NCBI GenBank assembly: GCA_017307755.1
Contig: JAFKGQ010000016.1
Coordinates: 62,001-126,000, forward strand
Reading direction: 5' to 3'
Length of the DNA: 64,000 bases
From: Chitinophagaceae bacterium
GTDB lineage: Bacteria > Bacteroidota > Bacteroidia > Chitinophagales > Chitinophagaceae
Shown: positions 8,398 to 17,505 of the stretch, one piece after another
Layout: each line of letters starts with the position of its first letter
Numbering within the stretch: position 1 is the stretch's first letter
The notes under the pieces: generated by a model
Told to the model about the DNA's origin: nothing
The model's database searches: none
The model's input: only the letters and a program-made list of their open reading frames with translations
Translations under genes and position numbers: made by a program

Positions 8398-11300
8398 CTA
8401 TCTCCTTATATAAGCTTTTATCTCATTTTCATTGATGCCGAATAATAGCGTATCGCCCAGGGGCAGTACACTTCGTGTATCTCCCCGGAGGTGAAAGCCG
8501 GATCGCTGCTGATTGACATAGGTGAAGTTTCCTTTACCATCGCCTTTTAACAGGATGCCATAGTTGGCGTCATACTTGCCGAACCGTAGTCTTGCATGGT
8601 TGATATTCCCGCAGAGCAGCAGGTCTTTTTTACCATCCTTGTCATAATCCAACCCGGTGATCGTATAGACAGGAGAGAATTGCGCTTGCAACGGCAAAGA
8701 TCGTTCATGGAATTTTCCGTCCGGGCCGCTCTCAAAATAGGCCGTTTTCAGGTAATTAGCCTGCAGATGACCGGCATCTTTCAATTCCTCTGCGGTAAAA
8801 ACATCTTTGAGTCCCGCATCCGCGTAGCTCTTGTAGTCCGGAAAGCGGGTGCGCATGATACTCAGCTGATCAAGCAATTCATCCCTTGTCACGTACGGGT
8901 AGCTGGTGTCTTTGATATAGAGACACAGGATGGGATCGACAGAGCCATTGTCGTCGAAATCCTTATAATACATTTCTGCGGGCTCTTTATCGCTGGCCTT
9001 ACATTGGGAATTTAGTCCCAGGTTACCGGCGACAATGTCCGGCTTACCATCTCCGTTGAGATCCTCTACCAGCAATTTATTCCACCAGCCGTAGTAATCT
9101 TTGGCAAAATAGTTCCGGGTCTTGTTCTCCAGTTTGCCCTGGTTGTTGATAAATATGGTTATCGGCAACCACTCCCCCACTACTACCAGGTCTTTTTTGC
9201 CGTCACCATTCAGGTCTACCCAGGCTGCATCTGTTACCATACCCGCCTTTTGTAATTCGGGTGCCAGGCTGCCCGTCTGATCCGAGAAATGCCCCTTGCC
9301 GTCATTGATCAGCACATAACTTCGGGGAGTTTCGGGGTAACGCCCGGGGATGACACGGCCACCCACGAACAGGTCCGCATGGCCATCCCCATTGATATCC
9401 GCCGACCGTACACAGCTCTTGCTTACCCTCATGGCCGGCAGCGCGCCTGCGCTCCTGGTGAAATATCCTTTGCCATCATTGATATACAACCTGTCCTGTA
9501 ACAGGCTGTCATCGGGAGCAAGGTTATGATATCCGCCGTTGGCTATATACAGGTCCGGAAAACCGTCCCCATTGGCATCAAAGAACAGGGCATCTGCATC
9601 TTCGCTCCATTTATCTGCCGCAAAAGCCGGCATCATTCTTTGAACGAACTGCCCGTTCTTCTGCCTGATAAACAAATTTCCCGCCTGCCCGCTGCCGCCT
9701 CCCACATATACATCTTCCAGGCCATCTCCGTTGACATCGCCTTTGGCTATGCAAGGGCCGGAAAATGATAACGGGTTGATCAATAACGGCTGTCGTTTAA
9801 AATCATTTACCCGGCTGGCCGCAGCATGATAGGTAATGGGTGATCTGATTTCCGTAAAGTATGCACTTTCCGGCCCGGGCGCCAGGTAAGGGGCAATTGC
9901 ATTTTTCTCCTGCAATACCAGTAGCTGGTCCCCCTGGACGTGCGTGAGTATTTGTTGTTTGCCGCTTTGCCAGACTATCCGTAATGAATCGACGGCTGTA
10001 TCCCGTCCTAAGCCGAAATGCAGTATGGAAGATACGCTGGATTGGAAGCCCCTTGTGGGCATTTGCTCAATGTATTGTTGTTTTTCCTTATTGTAGATCG
10101 TCACTTTAGCTCCGATGCCCGTCGTATTCCCGCTGCTTCCTTCCAACCTAAGCTGCAGAAAGTGATGATGGAGCAACTTATCCGCTTCGTTTTCATAAAT
10201 GAAAGCAGGCAGGTTGATATTGTTGACTACCAGGTCCAGGTCCCCGTCATTGTCCAGGTCCGCGTAGGCGGCTCCATTGCTGTTGGAAGTTGTGGTAAAT
10301 CCCCAATCGGCTCCGGTATTGGAGAACGTCAGGTCACTGTTATTACGGAACATATAACTTTTCACTTTCGACGATGGTATCTGCTGCACCAGTTCGAACA
10401 GATCTTTTCGCATTACTTTCCTGTCCTTTAAAAAGTCTCCCATGTATTTTAAAAAATCCATGTTGGTATAATCCCGCAGGTACCCGTTGGTGATAAAAAG
10501 GTCCTTCCAGCCATCATTATCATAATCTGCAAACAGGGGCGCCCAGCTCCAATCGGTATTGGATATTCCCGCTAACTGCCCGATCTCGCTGAATGTCCCG
10601 TTGCCATTATTGAGGTGCATCATATTGCGCATATAGGCATAATAAAAGCCTGACCGGATACTCAATTCGAACTTTTCATAATTGTCGGGGGCAAACAGCA
10701 GTTTTTGCCGGCGATTGTCTTCCGGCAACATGTCCAGTGTAATGATATCGGGCAGGGCGTCATTATTGATATCTGCAACATCATTGCCCATGGAAAAATT
10801 GGATGTATGCCCCAGGGTCGATTGGATCTTGTCGGTGAAGGTGCCGTTCCTGTTATTGATATAAAGGTAGTCCGGTACACCGTAATCATTTGAAATGTAA
10901 ATATCGGGCCACCCGTCTCCGTTGAGATCCGCTATACCTGCCCCTAAGCCATAGGTCAATTCAGAACTGCTCAAGCCGGCCTGCCCGGTGATATCCTGAA
11001 AATGACCATTATCATTCCTGTATAATCGGACACCGCAGGATGGGTTGCTTTTTTTGAGTATTTCGGCGGTTGCTGTTTCATCCAGGATCGGTAATAATTT
11101 GGGAGAATGATTCAACAGGAACATATCCAGGTCCCCGTCCCTGTCGAAATCAAAAAAAACGGCCTGCGTACTATAGGCGGAATCGGCCAGGCCATATTGC
11201 TGGGCCTGTTCGGTGAAATGGGGTATCCCCCCAGCGTCGTTGCCTTCATTGATAAATAATTGATTCATCCTTCTCGGGCCGGGCATTTTCCCGGAATAGC

Positions 11301-11718
11301 ATACATAGATATCCTGTTTACCATCCCCATTGATATCCACCATCGTCACACCTGTCTTCCATGGCCCCGGTCTTCCGGCTACTCCTGCAGCACTCGTAAT
11401 GTCCTCAAACCGCATTTTCCCTTTATTGAGGTAGAGCTTGTTGTCGGTCATATTGCCTGTGAAATAAATATCCTGCAATCCGTCTCCATTCACGTCGGCT
11501 ATTGCGACGCCACCGCCATTGTACAAATATTCATAGGTCATTACATTGGCGTTGAGGCCTTCGGTCAACGTGTTGGAGAAATCGATATGTGTTTGTTCCG
11601 CCGGCAAGAGCGTAAAGAGCGGAACGGAGCTTTTACCTGGTTCATCATGAGAAGGGGAATGGCAAGCGGCGAAGGATACGATGGCTATGAGCGAGCCTGC
11701 AAGCAGTGTAGTATTCAA
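8398..11718 (-). CDS. FG-GAP/VCBS-repeat lipoprotein with ASPIC/UnbV domain (CRTAC1-like)
   Basis: This 1106-residue protein begins with a lipoprotein signal (lipobox SFAACHS). It is filled with calcium-binding FG-GAP/VCBS repeats of the type DVNGDGLQDIY, DINGDGKQDIYV, DLNGDGWPDIYI, DLDNDGDLDLVV and DLNGDGKKDLVV, consistent with one or two beta-propellers. An ASPIC/UnbV segment lies around residues 525-590 (GNTTGIGAKVTIYNK, then LHFGLG and VDSLRIVWQSGK). The family is extracellular or surface-exposed and of unknown exact role. In Bacteroidota it often accompanies SusCD genes. Here it follows susD after 112 nt containing a strong hairpin and precedes the haloperoxidase-like gene by 2 nt. Confidence 0.9.
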   Translation of the reverse strand: MNTTLLAGSLIAIVSFAACHSPSHDEPGKSSVPLFTLLPAEQTHIDFSNTLTEGLNANVMTYEYLYNGGGVAIADVNGDGLQDIYFTGNMTDNKLYLNKGKMRFEDITSAAGVAGRPGPWKTGVTMVDINGDGKQDIYVCYSGKMPGPRRMNQLFINEGNDAGGIPHFTEQAQQYGLADSAYSTQAVFFDFDRDGDLDMFLLNHSPKLLPILDETATAEILKKSNPSCGVRLYRNDNGHFQDITGQAGLSSSELTYGLGAGIADLNGDGWPDIYISNDYGVPDYLYINNRNGTFTDKIQSTLGHTSNFSMGNDVADINNDALPDIITLDMLPEDNRRQKLLFAPDNYEKFELSIRSGFYYAYMRNMMHLNNGNGTFSEIGQLAGISNTDWSWAPLFADYDNDGWKDLFITNGYLRDYTNMDFLKYMGDFLKDRKVMRKDLFELVQQIPSSKVKSYMFRNNSDLTFSNTGADWGFTTTSNSNGAAYADLDNDGDLDLVVNNINLPAFIYENEADKLLHHHFLQLRLEGSSGNTTGIGAKVTIYNKEKQQYIEQMPTRGFQSSVSSILHFGLGRDTAVDSLRIVWQSGKQQILTHVQGDQLLVLQEKNAIAPYLAPGPESAYFTEIRSPITYHAAASRVNDFKRQPLLINPLSFSGPCIAKGDVNGDGLEDVYVGGGSGQAGNLFIRQKNGQFVQRMMPAFAADKWSEDADALFFDANGDGFPDLYIANGGYHNLAPDDSLLQDRLYINDGKGYFTRSAGALPAMRVSKSCVRSADINGDGHADLFVGGRVIPGRYPETPRSYVLINDGKGHFSDQTGSLAPELQKAGMVTDAAWVDLNGDGKKDLVVVGEWLPITIFINNQGKLENKTRNYFAKDYYGWWNKLLVEDLNGDGKPDIVAGNLGLNSQCKASDKEPAEMYYKDFDDNGSVDPILCLYIKDTSYPYVTRDELLDQLSIMRTRFPDYKSYADAGLKDVFTAEELKDAGHLQANYLKTAYFESGPDGKFHERSLPLQAQFSPVYTITGLDYDKDGKKDLLLCGNINHARLRFGKYDANYGILLKGDGKGNFTYVNQQRSGFHLRGDTRSVLPLGDTLLFGINENEIKAYIRR

Positions 11719-11773
11719 TTGTAAGTATTTAACTGTTAAACATACATAATATACATAGGCGGTTTACAATAAT

Positions 11774-11810
11774 AAGAACTATGCCAGTGGATAAGACCGG
11801 CATAGTTCTT
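11774..11810 (-). terminator. Strong hairpin between susD and the FG-GAP gene
   Basis: A perfect 12-bp stem, AAGAACTATGCC (11774-11785) pairing with GGCATAGTTCTT (11799-11810), has a 13-nt loop. It lies between the susD stop at 11831 and the start at 11718. In the transcript sense it is followed by ATTATTGT rather than a clean U-tract. It therefore looks more like a partial terminator or RNA-stability hairpin, lowering expression of the two downstream genes relative to susCD, than a full stop. Confidence 0.6.
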
Positions 11811-11830
11811 TACATGTGGGAAAATATTTT

Positions 11831-13729
11831 TTAGTAGCCGGGATTCTGGATCAGCTTGCCATTCTTATTCATCTCATCCAGTTTGATCGGCGGAAAATAC
11901 AGCTTATCATCCCATGAACGGTTTTCTACGCCGGCTTCTATGTTCTGTACTACATAGGAATAGGTGTAGTTGTCCGTGCTGTACCGGTATATCGGGACTG
12001 TTTTCCCTGGTTTTAAAGTGCCGGTAATTTTCATGACCCGTACTTTTTGTCCCAGTACTGCCGGGGCGATCATCCAGCGGCGTGCATCGTAAAAACGCTG
12101 TTCTTCACATAACATTTCTATGTTACGTTCATGCTGGTAAGTTGCCACCAGCGCCGCACCCGTTCCCGAAATAGCAGGCATGCCTGCCCGGAAACGGATC
12201 TTATTGAGCCAGGTTATTGCGGTACTCTCGTCTCCCAGGGCGAGACAGGTTTCTATATAATTGAACACCACTTCAGTGAACCGTATCTGGGGCGACGGGA
12301 CCTGCTGTTTTTGGTTCATATCTACGATAGACGGGTCAGGGTCCATGAATTTTTTGATGGCGTAGCCTGTACGGGTCCCGTTCCAGTTCTCCAGGGCGCT
12401 ATTCCTGGTATCAAGCCCGAAATAGGTCACAGGGCTGGAGGAACTGCCGGTCTGATAAGTGCCGAACTGTATCTCATTATAGGGATCGATAGCCGCCCCA
12501 TCCGTAGTCCGGGGTTTCCAGGGGGACCCATCATACATGATAGACGCATAAAATCTAGGGTCCCTGTTGACATAGGGGGTTGTTGCGTGAAGGGGGTTGT
12601 TCCAATCGAATGGCACGGCCTGAGGCGTTCCGGGGGTACTCGTGCTGTCCAGGTATTCATAACTATCCACCAGGTTTTGAGTAGGCTCCGTGGAAGTCCA
12701 GCCATGGTATCCGTTGGTACAATTATTACGGGGATACCAGGCGCCCCAGTCATCGGGGGAGGCGTTGACATAATATTTGGAAAAGATCGCTTCCGTTTCG
12801 CTGCCGGTCCTGGAAAGGTACACATTGGTATAATTGATGACCGCCTGGGCCTTGGATACAGGGGCTGTCAAATTGAGCTGATACCCATAGGTTCCAAGAT
12901 TCATGACCGCCAATGCGGCATCCTGGGCAGCTTTCCACCGGGCGGTGCGGTCGCCGGATACATAGCCCAATAATTCAGGATGAGCAAAACTGGCTATAGT
13001 TGCGGATTTGGCTTTCGCAGTCGGGATATCATGCAGATCGCTTGCCGCATACACCAATACCCGGGACTTCAAGGCCAGGGCGGCATCGCTGGTGGCCCTG
13101 CCTAATGCAATGGCTTTACCCGATGTTGTCACATAGTTCTTTAACAACAAAGAAGCGGAATCCAGATCACTGACGATAAAGTTAACGCATTCCTCATAAG
13201 TGTTCCTGGCAATGCTGAAGTCCTTACTGTTAAGTGTATACGATGACTTAATAATAGGTATGCCGCCATAGTAGCGTAACAGCTGATTATAGCAATAGGC
13301 GCGCATGAAATGAGATTCACCTTTTAGCCTGTCTCTTATCACAGGATCGAATGATGCAACAGCCAGATTTTCCAATGCGATATTGGTAGCCCTGATCCGT
13401 GCATACATTTCACCCCATTCGTAGGTGTTATTCACCCAGCCGGTGTTATTGGGGCTTATATTAGCCTCCATAATATCCATTCTCCCGAAATTATACAGGC
13501 AATTATCCGTGATACAATCCATGCTTTCCTGGTTTAGCAGCCCATCGCGTATGGCATTATAAATATCTGTCACAAAGGATTCTGACAAAGATGGGTCGGA
13601 CCAGACGGATGCCGCGGCTGCTTTATCCAATGGCTGCGTATTCAGAAAGCTTTTACTGCATCCCGCATTCATTGCTCCTGCAACTATCATTAGCAAAATA
13701 TGGTTCTTTATATTTTTCATTGCTTTCAA
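11831..13729 (-). CDS. SusD/RagB-family nutrient-binding outer-membrane lipoprotein
   Basis: This 632-residue protein has a lipoprotein signal (lipobox MNAGCSK) followed by SusD motifs: FLNTQPLDKAA at the mature N-terminus, ESHFMRAYCYNQLLRYYGGI (TPR-like helix, near residue 145), ARNTYEECVNFIVSDLDSA, and the C-terminal YQHERNIEMLCEEQRFYDAR and WDDKLYFPPI. It caps the SusC barrel and delivers the ligand to it. It starts one base after the SusC stop. The ligand (glycan, peptide or other) cannot be read from the sequence, and no glycoside hydrolase or peptidase is in the operon. Confidence 0.95.
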   Translation of the reverse strand: MKAMKNIKNHILLMIVAGAMNAGCSKSFLNTQPLDKAAAASVWSDPSLSESFVTDIYNAIRDGLLNQESMDCITDNCLYNFGRMDIMEANISPNNTGWVNNTYEWGEMYARIRATNIALENLAVASFDPVIRDRLKGESHFMRAYCYNQLLRYYGGIPIIKSSYTLNSKDFSIARNTYEECVNFIVSDLDSASLLLKNYVTTSGKAIALGRATSDAALALKSRVLVYAASDLHDIPTAKAKSATIASFAHPELLGYVSGDRTARWKAAQDAALAVMNLGTYGYQLNLTAPVSKAQAVINYTNVYLSRTGSETEAIFSKYYVNASPDDWGAWYPRNNCTNGYHGWTSTEPTQNLVDSYEYLDSTSTPGTPQAVPFDWNNPLHATTPYVNRDPRFYASIMYDGSPWKPRTTDGAAIDPYNEIQFGTYQTGSSSSPVTYFGLDTRNSALENWNGTRTGYAIKKFMDPDPSIVDMNQKQQVPSPQIRFTEVVFNYIETCLALGDESTAITWLNKIRFRAGMPAISGTGAALVATYQHERNIEMLCEEQRFYDARRWMIAPAVLGQKVRVMKITGTLKPGKTVPIYRYSTDNYTYSYVVQNIEAGVENRSWDDKLYFPPIKLDEMNKNGKLIQNPGY

Positions 13730-13730
13730 T

Positions 13731-16700
13731 TTAAAAAGTTACAGTTAATCCTGTATTGATGATTTTCGCCTGGGGATAATACTGAAGGCTGGTATTGATC
13801 GATTCAGGATCGAAAATATGCTGAGGGGCCCAGGTATGCAGGTTGAGGCCGTTTACATAGAACCTTAGATTGCTCACCCCGGCTTTCCTGCCGATCTTCG
13901 CAGGAAGCGTATAACCAATCTCCACATTCTTGAGGCGGACATAATCCGTGTTCATCATGTAATAAGTATTGCGATTGGAAAAATACTGGTTGTTCCTGTC
14001 CACCGTCCGGGGATCCGTGGAGCTCGGGTGGTCCAGGGTCCAGCGATGGTCATAAGTATATTGGAGGTAATTACCGATGGTGCCCGACTCGGTCTGTATG
14101 AAGATCTCCCCTCCCCTTGCTGCTTGGAAGAGAACAGACAGATCGAACCCTTTGTATTGCATGGCGATGATCAGGCCACCCTGGAAAGTAGGTTGTGTGT
14201 TTTTATCCGATCTTACCCGATCATATTGATCGATCTTACCATCAGGCTTGCCATCCGGCCCACCTATATCTTTAAACTTCATGCTTCCGGGGAAAAGTTT
14301 GCCTTTTCCGCCTACCCCGCTATAGTCCAGCGTGTTGGCAGCAACATCCGCGGCATCTTTAAATACGCCGTCATATTGATACAGCAACATATTGTCAGGA
14401 TTGTTAACATCGCCCGGCATAACATGCCCCGTTGACAGTTGATAGGCGGGCCTTCCGGGTGTTTCATCCCAGAATACGATCTTATTTTTCGCATAGCCTC
14501 CATTGATGCTGACACTGTATCGCAGCTCTCCCAAGTTATTATTATACCCTACCTTGAACTCCCATCCCTTATTATCTACCTTACCGATGTTTTCGGCAGG
14601 CAAGGTCATCCCGGTACTTTGAGGAATGGAAGCATTCCTTCTCCATAGAATGTTCGACCGGCGGTTTTTGAACACATCGAATTCAAAATTGATGGTATTA
14701 TTCAGGGCAGAACCTTCTAAACCCAGGTCATAATTATTGGCCACTTCCCAGGTCAGGTTAACATTGGGTACCCCATTCTCATATAATGTCGGAGACAATT
14801 GGTTGTTGATGACATAACCCCAGGGTGGATTGGCCCCTGTATTGCCCCTGTCACCATATGCGTAAGTCGGCAGGTAGTCATATTCTCTTAATACACCACC
14901 AAAATAAACCTGGTCATTACCCAATTTTCCCCACGAACCCCGGAGTTTCAGCGAATTGATAGCTGTTACATTTCTTTTAAAGAATTCCTCCTCTGAGATC
15001 CTCCATCCGGCTGTTATACCGGGAAAAAATCCAAACCGATGGGCTGCCGGAAACATGTAAGAGCCATCATAGCGCCATAAGAATTCAAAGAGGTATTTTT
15101 CCTTGTAATTATAACCTACTCGTCCGAAATAATTCAATCGGGCACGTTCCCAGGAGCTGCCATTAGCCCGTTGGTCTATAGGGCCGCCGGCAAATAACTG
15201 ATCAATGGCCGTAGAGGCAAAATATTGTCTGAATGCGTTAAATGAATTATTTCTTCCCGTCTCCCTGGTCACACCCGCAAGGAATGTAAGGGCATGATCG
15301 CCGAATGTATGGTCATAAGTCAATATTCCCTCCAGCATAATATTCAGTTGGTCCTGGGTGTATTGGTTGAGGGTAGCCTGTGTGGCAGGTCCTTTTTGCA
15401 CTTTCGTCATGATAGGCGAACCGTCTGCTGCAAAACCGCTCCAGTTATAAATAAACCAGGGTTTAAACCAGGTCTTGCCTTGTTGTATATATTTATCTGC
15501 GGCGGCATTGCCTGTTAGTTTTAACCCTTTTACCCCAGGGATGGAGATCTCTATTTTGCCATTTGATTGCAGATAGTACCGGGTATCCTTGTCATAACCA
15601 GTCTGATTGGTGGTGATAACCACCGGCTGCTCCCCATTTTCGATGTCGGGAGCCGGCAGGCCATTTGGCCAGTAAGCATTCTTCGTCGGATAACCGCGCA
15701 TCAACATCCTGAAGATCGACCCGGCGGATTTGGTGGGAAAGAATCTGTTCTCCTGACGACCGGTGACGCCTATCGTCGCATTGATGTATCTATTAACCTT
15801 GGCGTCCAGGTTCAAGCGCATATCGTATTGTTTGTAACCTGTTGCCGAATTTTTGTAATAGGCATCCTGGTTCTCATACCCCAGGGAAGCAAGATATCTC
15901 ACGGCTTCAGTGCCGCCGGATAATTGCATGTTGTGTCTCTCCTGGGGCGACCAGTTCTTTAATGCAGCCTTAAACCAGTCGGTATTGGGATGTCCCCAGA
16001 GATCAGATCCATCGGCATATTTTTTGAAATCGTCGGGTTTGAATGGCGCGGAAGCAGTGGTCCCGGCGCCATCGTCATAGCTTCCTGTCGCCTTAAAAGC
16101 AGCGGCGGCAGGCGCCCATTTCGCAGGATCTCCTATTTTATATATCTCTATTTCGTTGGCCATGGTGGCATATTCCGTGGCATTGAGCATTTTAGGGATG
16201 GTTGTAGCCTGAGCCCATCCCCTGTTATAACTATAGGATAGTTCCGGTTTTCCAATTTTGCCATGTTTAGTCGTGATCAGGATTACCCCGTTTGCAGCCC
16301 TGGCGCCGTAAATAGCAGCCGAAGCGTCTTTCAATACGGACATACTTTCAATATCGGCAGGATTGAGCCGGTCCAGACCACCGGCGCGGGCAGGTACCCC
16401 GTCAATAACGATCAAAGCATCATTATTGCCCAACGTATTGGATCCGCGTATGCGAATGGTTGAACCGTCATAGCCCGGCTCCCCGCTCGAGTTCATGGCG
16501 ATAACGCCGGGCATGCGGCCGGCTATCGAGTTCGAGAGGTTGACGGCGGGTGATTTTTGCAGTTCCGTACCTTTTACGGTAGATACGGCGCCGGTGATCG
16601 TGATCTTCTTTTGGGTGGCATATCCCACTACCACGACATCTTTCAGCGAATTATCCACCGCACGCAGTTCTATGTCTGCCGTAGTCTTGCCTTTAAGGGC

Positions 16701-17270
16701 GAGCTCCCTGGTCCCATAACCTATGTAGCTGAATACCAGGACGGCATTGGGATTGGTCACCTGTAGTGTAAAGGACCCGTCCTCCCCCGTAGTGGTCCCG
16801 TTGTTGGTGCCTTTTTCCAGGACGGATACCCCTTTCAAAGGCTCCCCGATCATACTCGTTACCTTCCCGCTGATCTTCACCGCCTGCAAGGTTCGGACAC
16901 TTTCCTCATTGTCCGTCCGGGTGATGACCACGAGGTTGTCGTTGAGCTTATGATACGTAAGACCCGTGTTTTCCAATATCTTATCCATTACTACAGCCAG
17001 TTCGGCGTGCTGGACGCGGATACTAATGCCCTGTTCCTTGGGAAGGATATCGTCCTTGTAGACAAAACGATAATAGCCCCCTTGTTCGATGGCCTTGAAA
17101 ACCTTTTTTAGTTGTGTTTTTTCCAGCCTAAGACTAATATTATTCCCCTGGCCATAACCATTGGCAAAAGATTGAACAAAAATGAGAAAAATGGCAAGTT
17201 TGGTCATCAGCAGGCATTTGATGATTAAGCGGCCGGTACCCTTCGATACGCCGCTTCCGGAATTTTTCAT
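13731..17270 (-). CDS. SusC/RagA-type TonB-linked outer-membrane transporter with STN domain
   Basis: This 1179-residue protein has a signal region, then an STN secretin-like domain (about residues 45-115; NISLRLEKTQLKKVFKAIEQ), a carboxypeptidase-regulatory-like domain (about 130-210; GKVTSMIGEPLKGVSVLEKG), a TonB plug with IRIRGSNTLGNNDALIVIDG and VLKDASAAIYGARAANGVIL, and a 22-strand-type barrel ending in INTGLTVTF. The STN domain is the usual sign that the transporter signals to a FecR anti-sigma factor, and FecR and sigma genes lie directly upstream. It transports the ligand captured by the neighbouring SusD. The leader upstream is opposed by a probable antisense RNA. Confidence 0.96.
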   Translation of the reverse strand: MKNSGSGVSKGTGRLIIKCLLMTKLAIFLIFVQSFANGYGQGNNISLRLEKTQLKKVFKAIEQGGYYRFVYKDDILPKEQGISIRVQHAELAVVMDKILENTGLTYHKLNDNLVVITRTDNEESVRTLQAVKISGKVTSMIGEPLKGVSVLEKGTNNGTTTGEDGSFTLQVTNPNAVLVFSYIGYGTRELALKGKTTADIELRAVDNSLKDVVVVGYATQKKITITGAVSTVKGTELQKSPAVNLSNSIAGRMPGVIAMNSSGEPGYDGSTIRIRGSNTLGNNDALIVIDGVPARAGGLDRLNPADIESMSVLKDASAAIYGARAANGVILITTKHGKIGKPELSYSYNRGWAQATTIPKMLNATEYATMANEIEIYKIGDPAKWAPAAAAFKATGSYDDGAGTTASAPFKPDDFKKYADGSDLWGHPNTDWFKAALKNWSPQERHNMQLSGGTEAVRYLASLGYENQDAYYKNSATGYKQYDMRLNLDAKVNRYINATIGVTGRQENRFFPTKSAGSIFRMLMRGYPTKNAYWPNGLPAPDIENGEQPVVITTNQTGYDKDTRYYLQSNGKIEISIPGVKGLKLTGNAAADKYIQQGKTWFKPWFIYNWSGFAADGSPIMTKVQKGPATQATLNQYTQDQLNIMLEGILTYDHTFGDHALTFLAGVTRETGRNNSFNAFRQYFASTAIDQLFAGGPIDQRANGSSWERARLNYFGRVGYNYKEKYLFEFLWRYDGSYMFPAAHRFGFFPGITAGWRISEEEFFKRNVTAINSLKLRGSWGKLGNDQVYFGGVLREYDYLPTYAYGDRGNTGANPPWGYVINNQLSPTLYENGVPNVNLTWEVANNYDLGLEGSALNNTINFEFDVFKNRRSNILWRRNASIPQSTGMTLPAENIGKVDNKGWEFKVGYNNNLGELRYSVSINGGYAKNKIVFWDETPGRPAYQLSTGHVMPGDVNNPDNMLLYQYDGVFKDAADVAANTLDYSGVGGKGKLFPGSMKFKDIGGPDGKPDGKIDQYDRVRSDKNTQPTFQGGLIIAMQYKGFDLSVLFQAARGGEIFIQTESGTIGNYLQYTYDHRWTLDHPSSTDPRTVDRNNQYFSNRNTYYMMNTDYVRLKNVEIGYTLPAKIGRKAGVSNLRFYVNGLNLHTWAPQHIFDPESINTSLQYYPQAKIINTGLTVTF

Positions 17271-17274
17271 AACT

Positions 17275-17282
17275 TAGTTTTG
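17275..17282 (+). promoter_or_regulatory. TAnnTTTG -7 box of a putative antisense RNA
   Basis: TAGTTTTG exactly matches the Bacteroidota -7 consensus and lies just upstream of the susC start codon, on the opposite strand. I find no TTG or TTTG at the -33 spacing, so the promoter rests on one box. It would start a transcript near 17288 that ends at the strong terminator at 17334-17373. Confidence 0.4.
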
Positions 17283-17287
17283 ATAAA

Positions 17288-17373
17288 ATGATAAGAGCCC
17301 GCTCCGCAAGGAGCAGGAAATTGTCTTTACACGGCGGGGAATGCTGCAATCATTCTCCGCTTTTTTGTTTTTT
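17288..17373 (+). ncRNA. Putative antisense small RNA opposite the susC leader
   Basis: On the strand opposite the operon, a TAGTTTTG box is followed by a short GCTCC-GCAA-GGAGC tetraloop hairpin (17302-17315 region). Next comes a textbook intrinsic terminator: GCGGGGAATG (17334-17343), loop CTGCAAT, CATTCTCCGC (17351-17360), then TTTTTTGTTTTTT. The predicted RNA is about 85 nt and fully complementary to the 5' leader of the susC mRNA. Position and size resemble the DonS-type cis-antisense RNAs that repress susC genes in Bacteroides. The terminator is clear; the transcript itself is inferred. Confidence 0.5.
17334..17373 (+). terminator. Rho-independent terminator facing against the sus operon
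   Basis: A 10-bp stem with one G-T pair and a 7-nt loop is followed on the plus strand by six T, one G and six more T. No plus-strand protein gene lies upstream, so its presence inside a minus-strand operon calls for an antisense transcript. Read on the minus strand the stem has no U-tract. Confidence 0.75.
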
Positions 17374-17442
17374 AATGTGACAGGAAAACTAATCAGGTGT
17401 CTTTTTCATATAAGCAATTTTGGTTTAACAATAAGCAGTCCT

Positions 17443-17459
17443 TTGCAGGGTACCTGCAA
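17443..17459. promoter_or_regulatory. Perfect dyad in the fecR-susC gap
   Basis: TTGCAGG-GTA-CCTGCAA is a perfect 7-bp inverted repeat about 175 nt upstream of the susC start codon and 47 nt beyond the fecR stop. It could be an operator or a small RNA hairpin in the fecR-susC spacer. No T-tract follows on either strand. Confidence 0.35.
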
Positions 17460-17505
17460 TTCAGGAAAGTGGGTTTACATCGAGCAGATATGCTCAGCGT
17501 ATATA

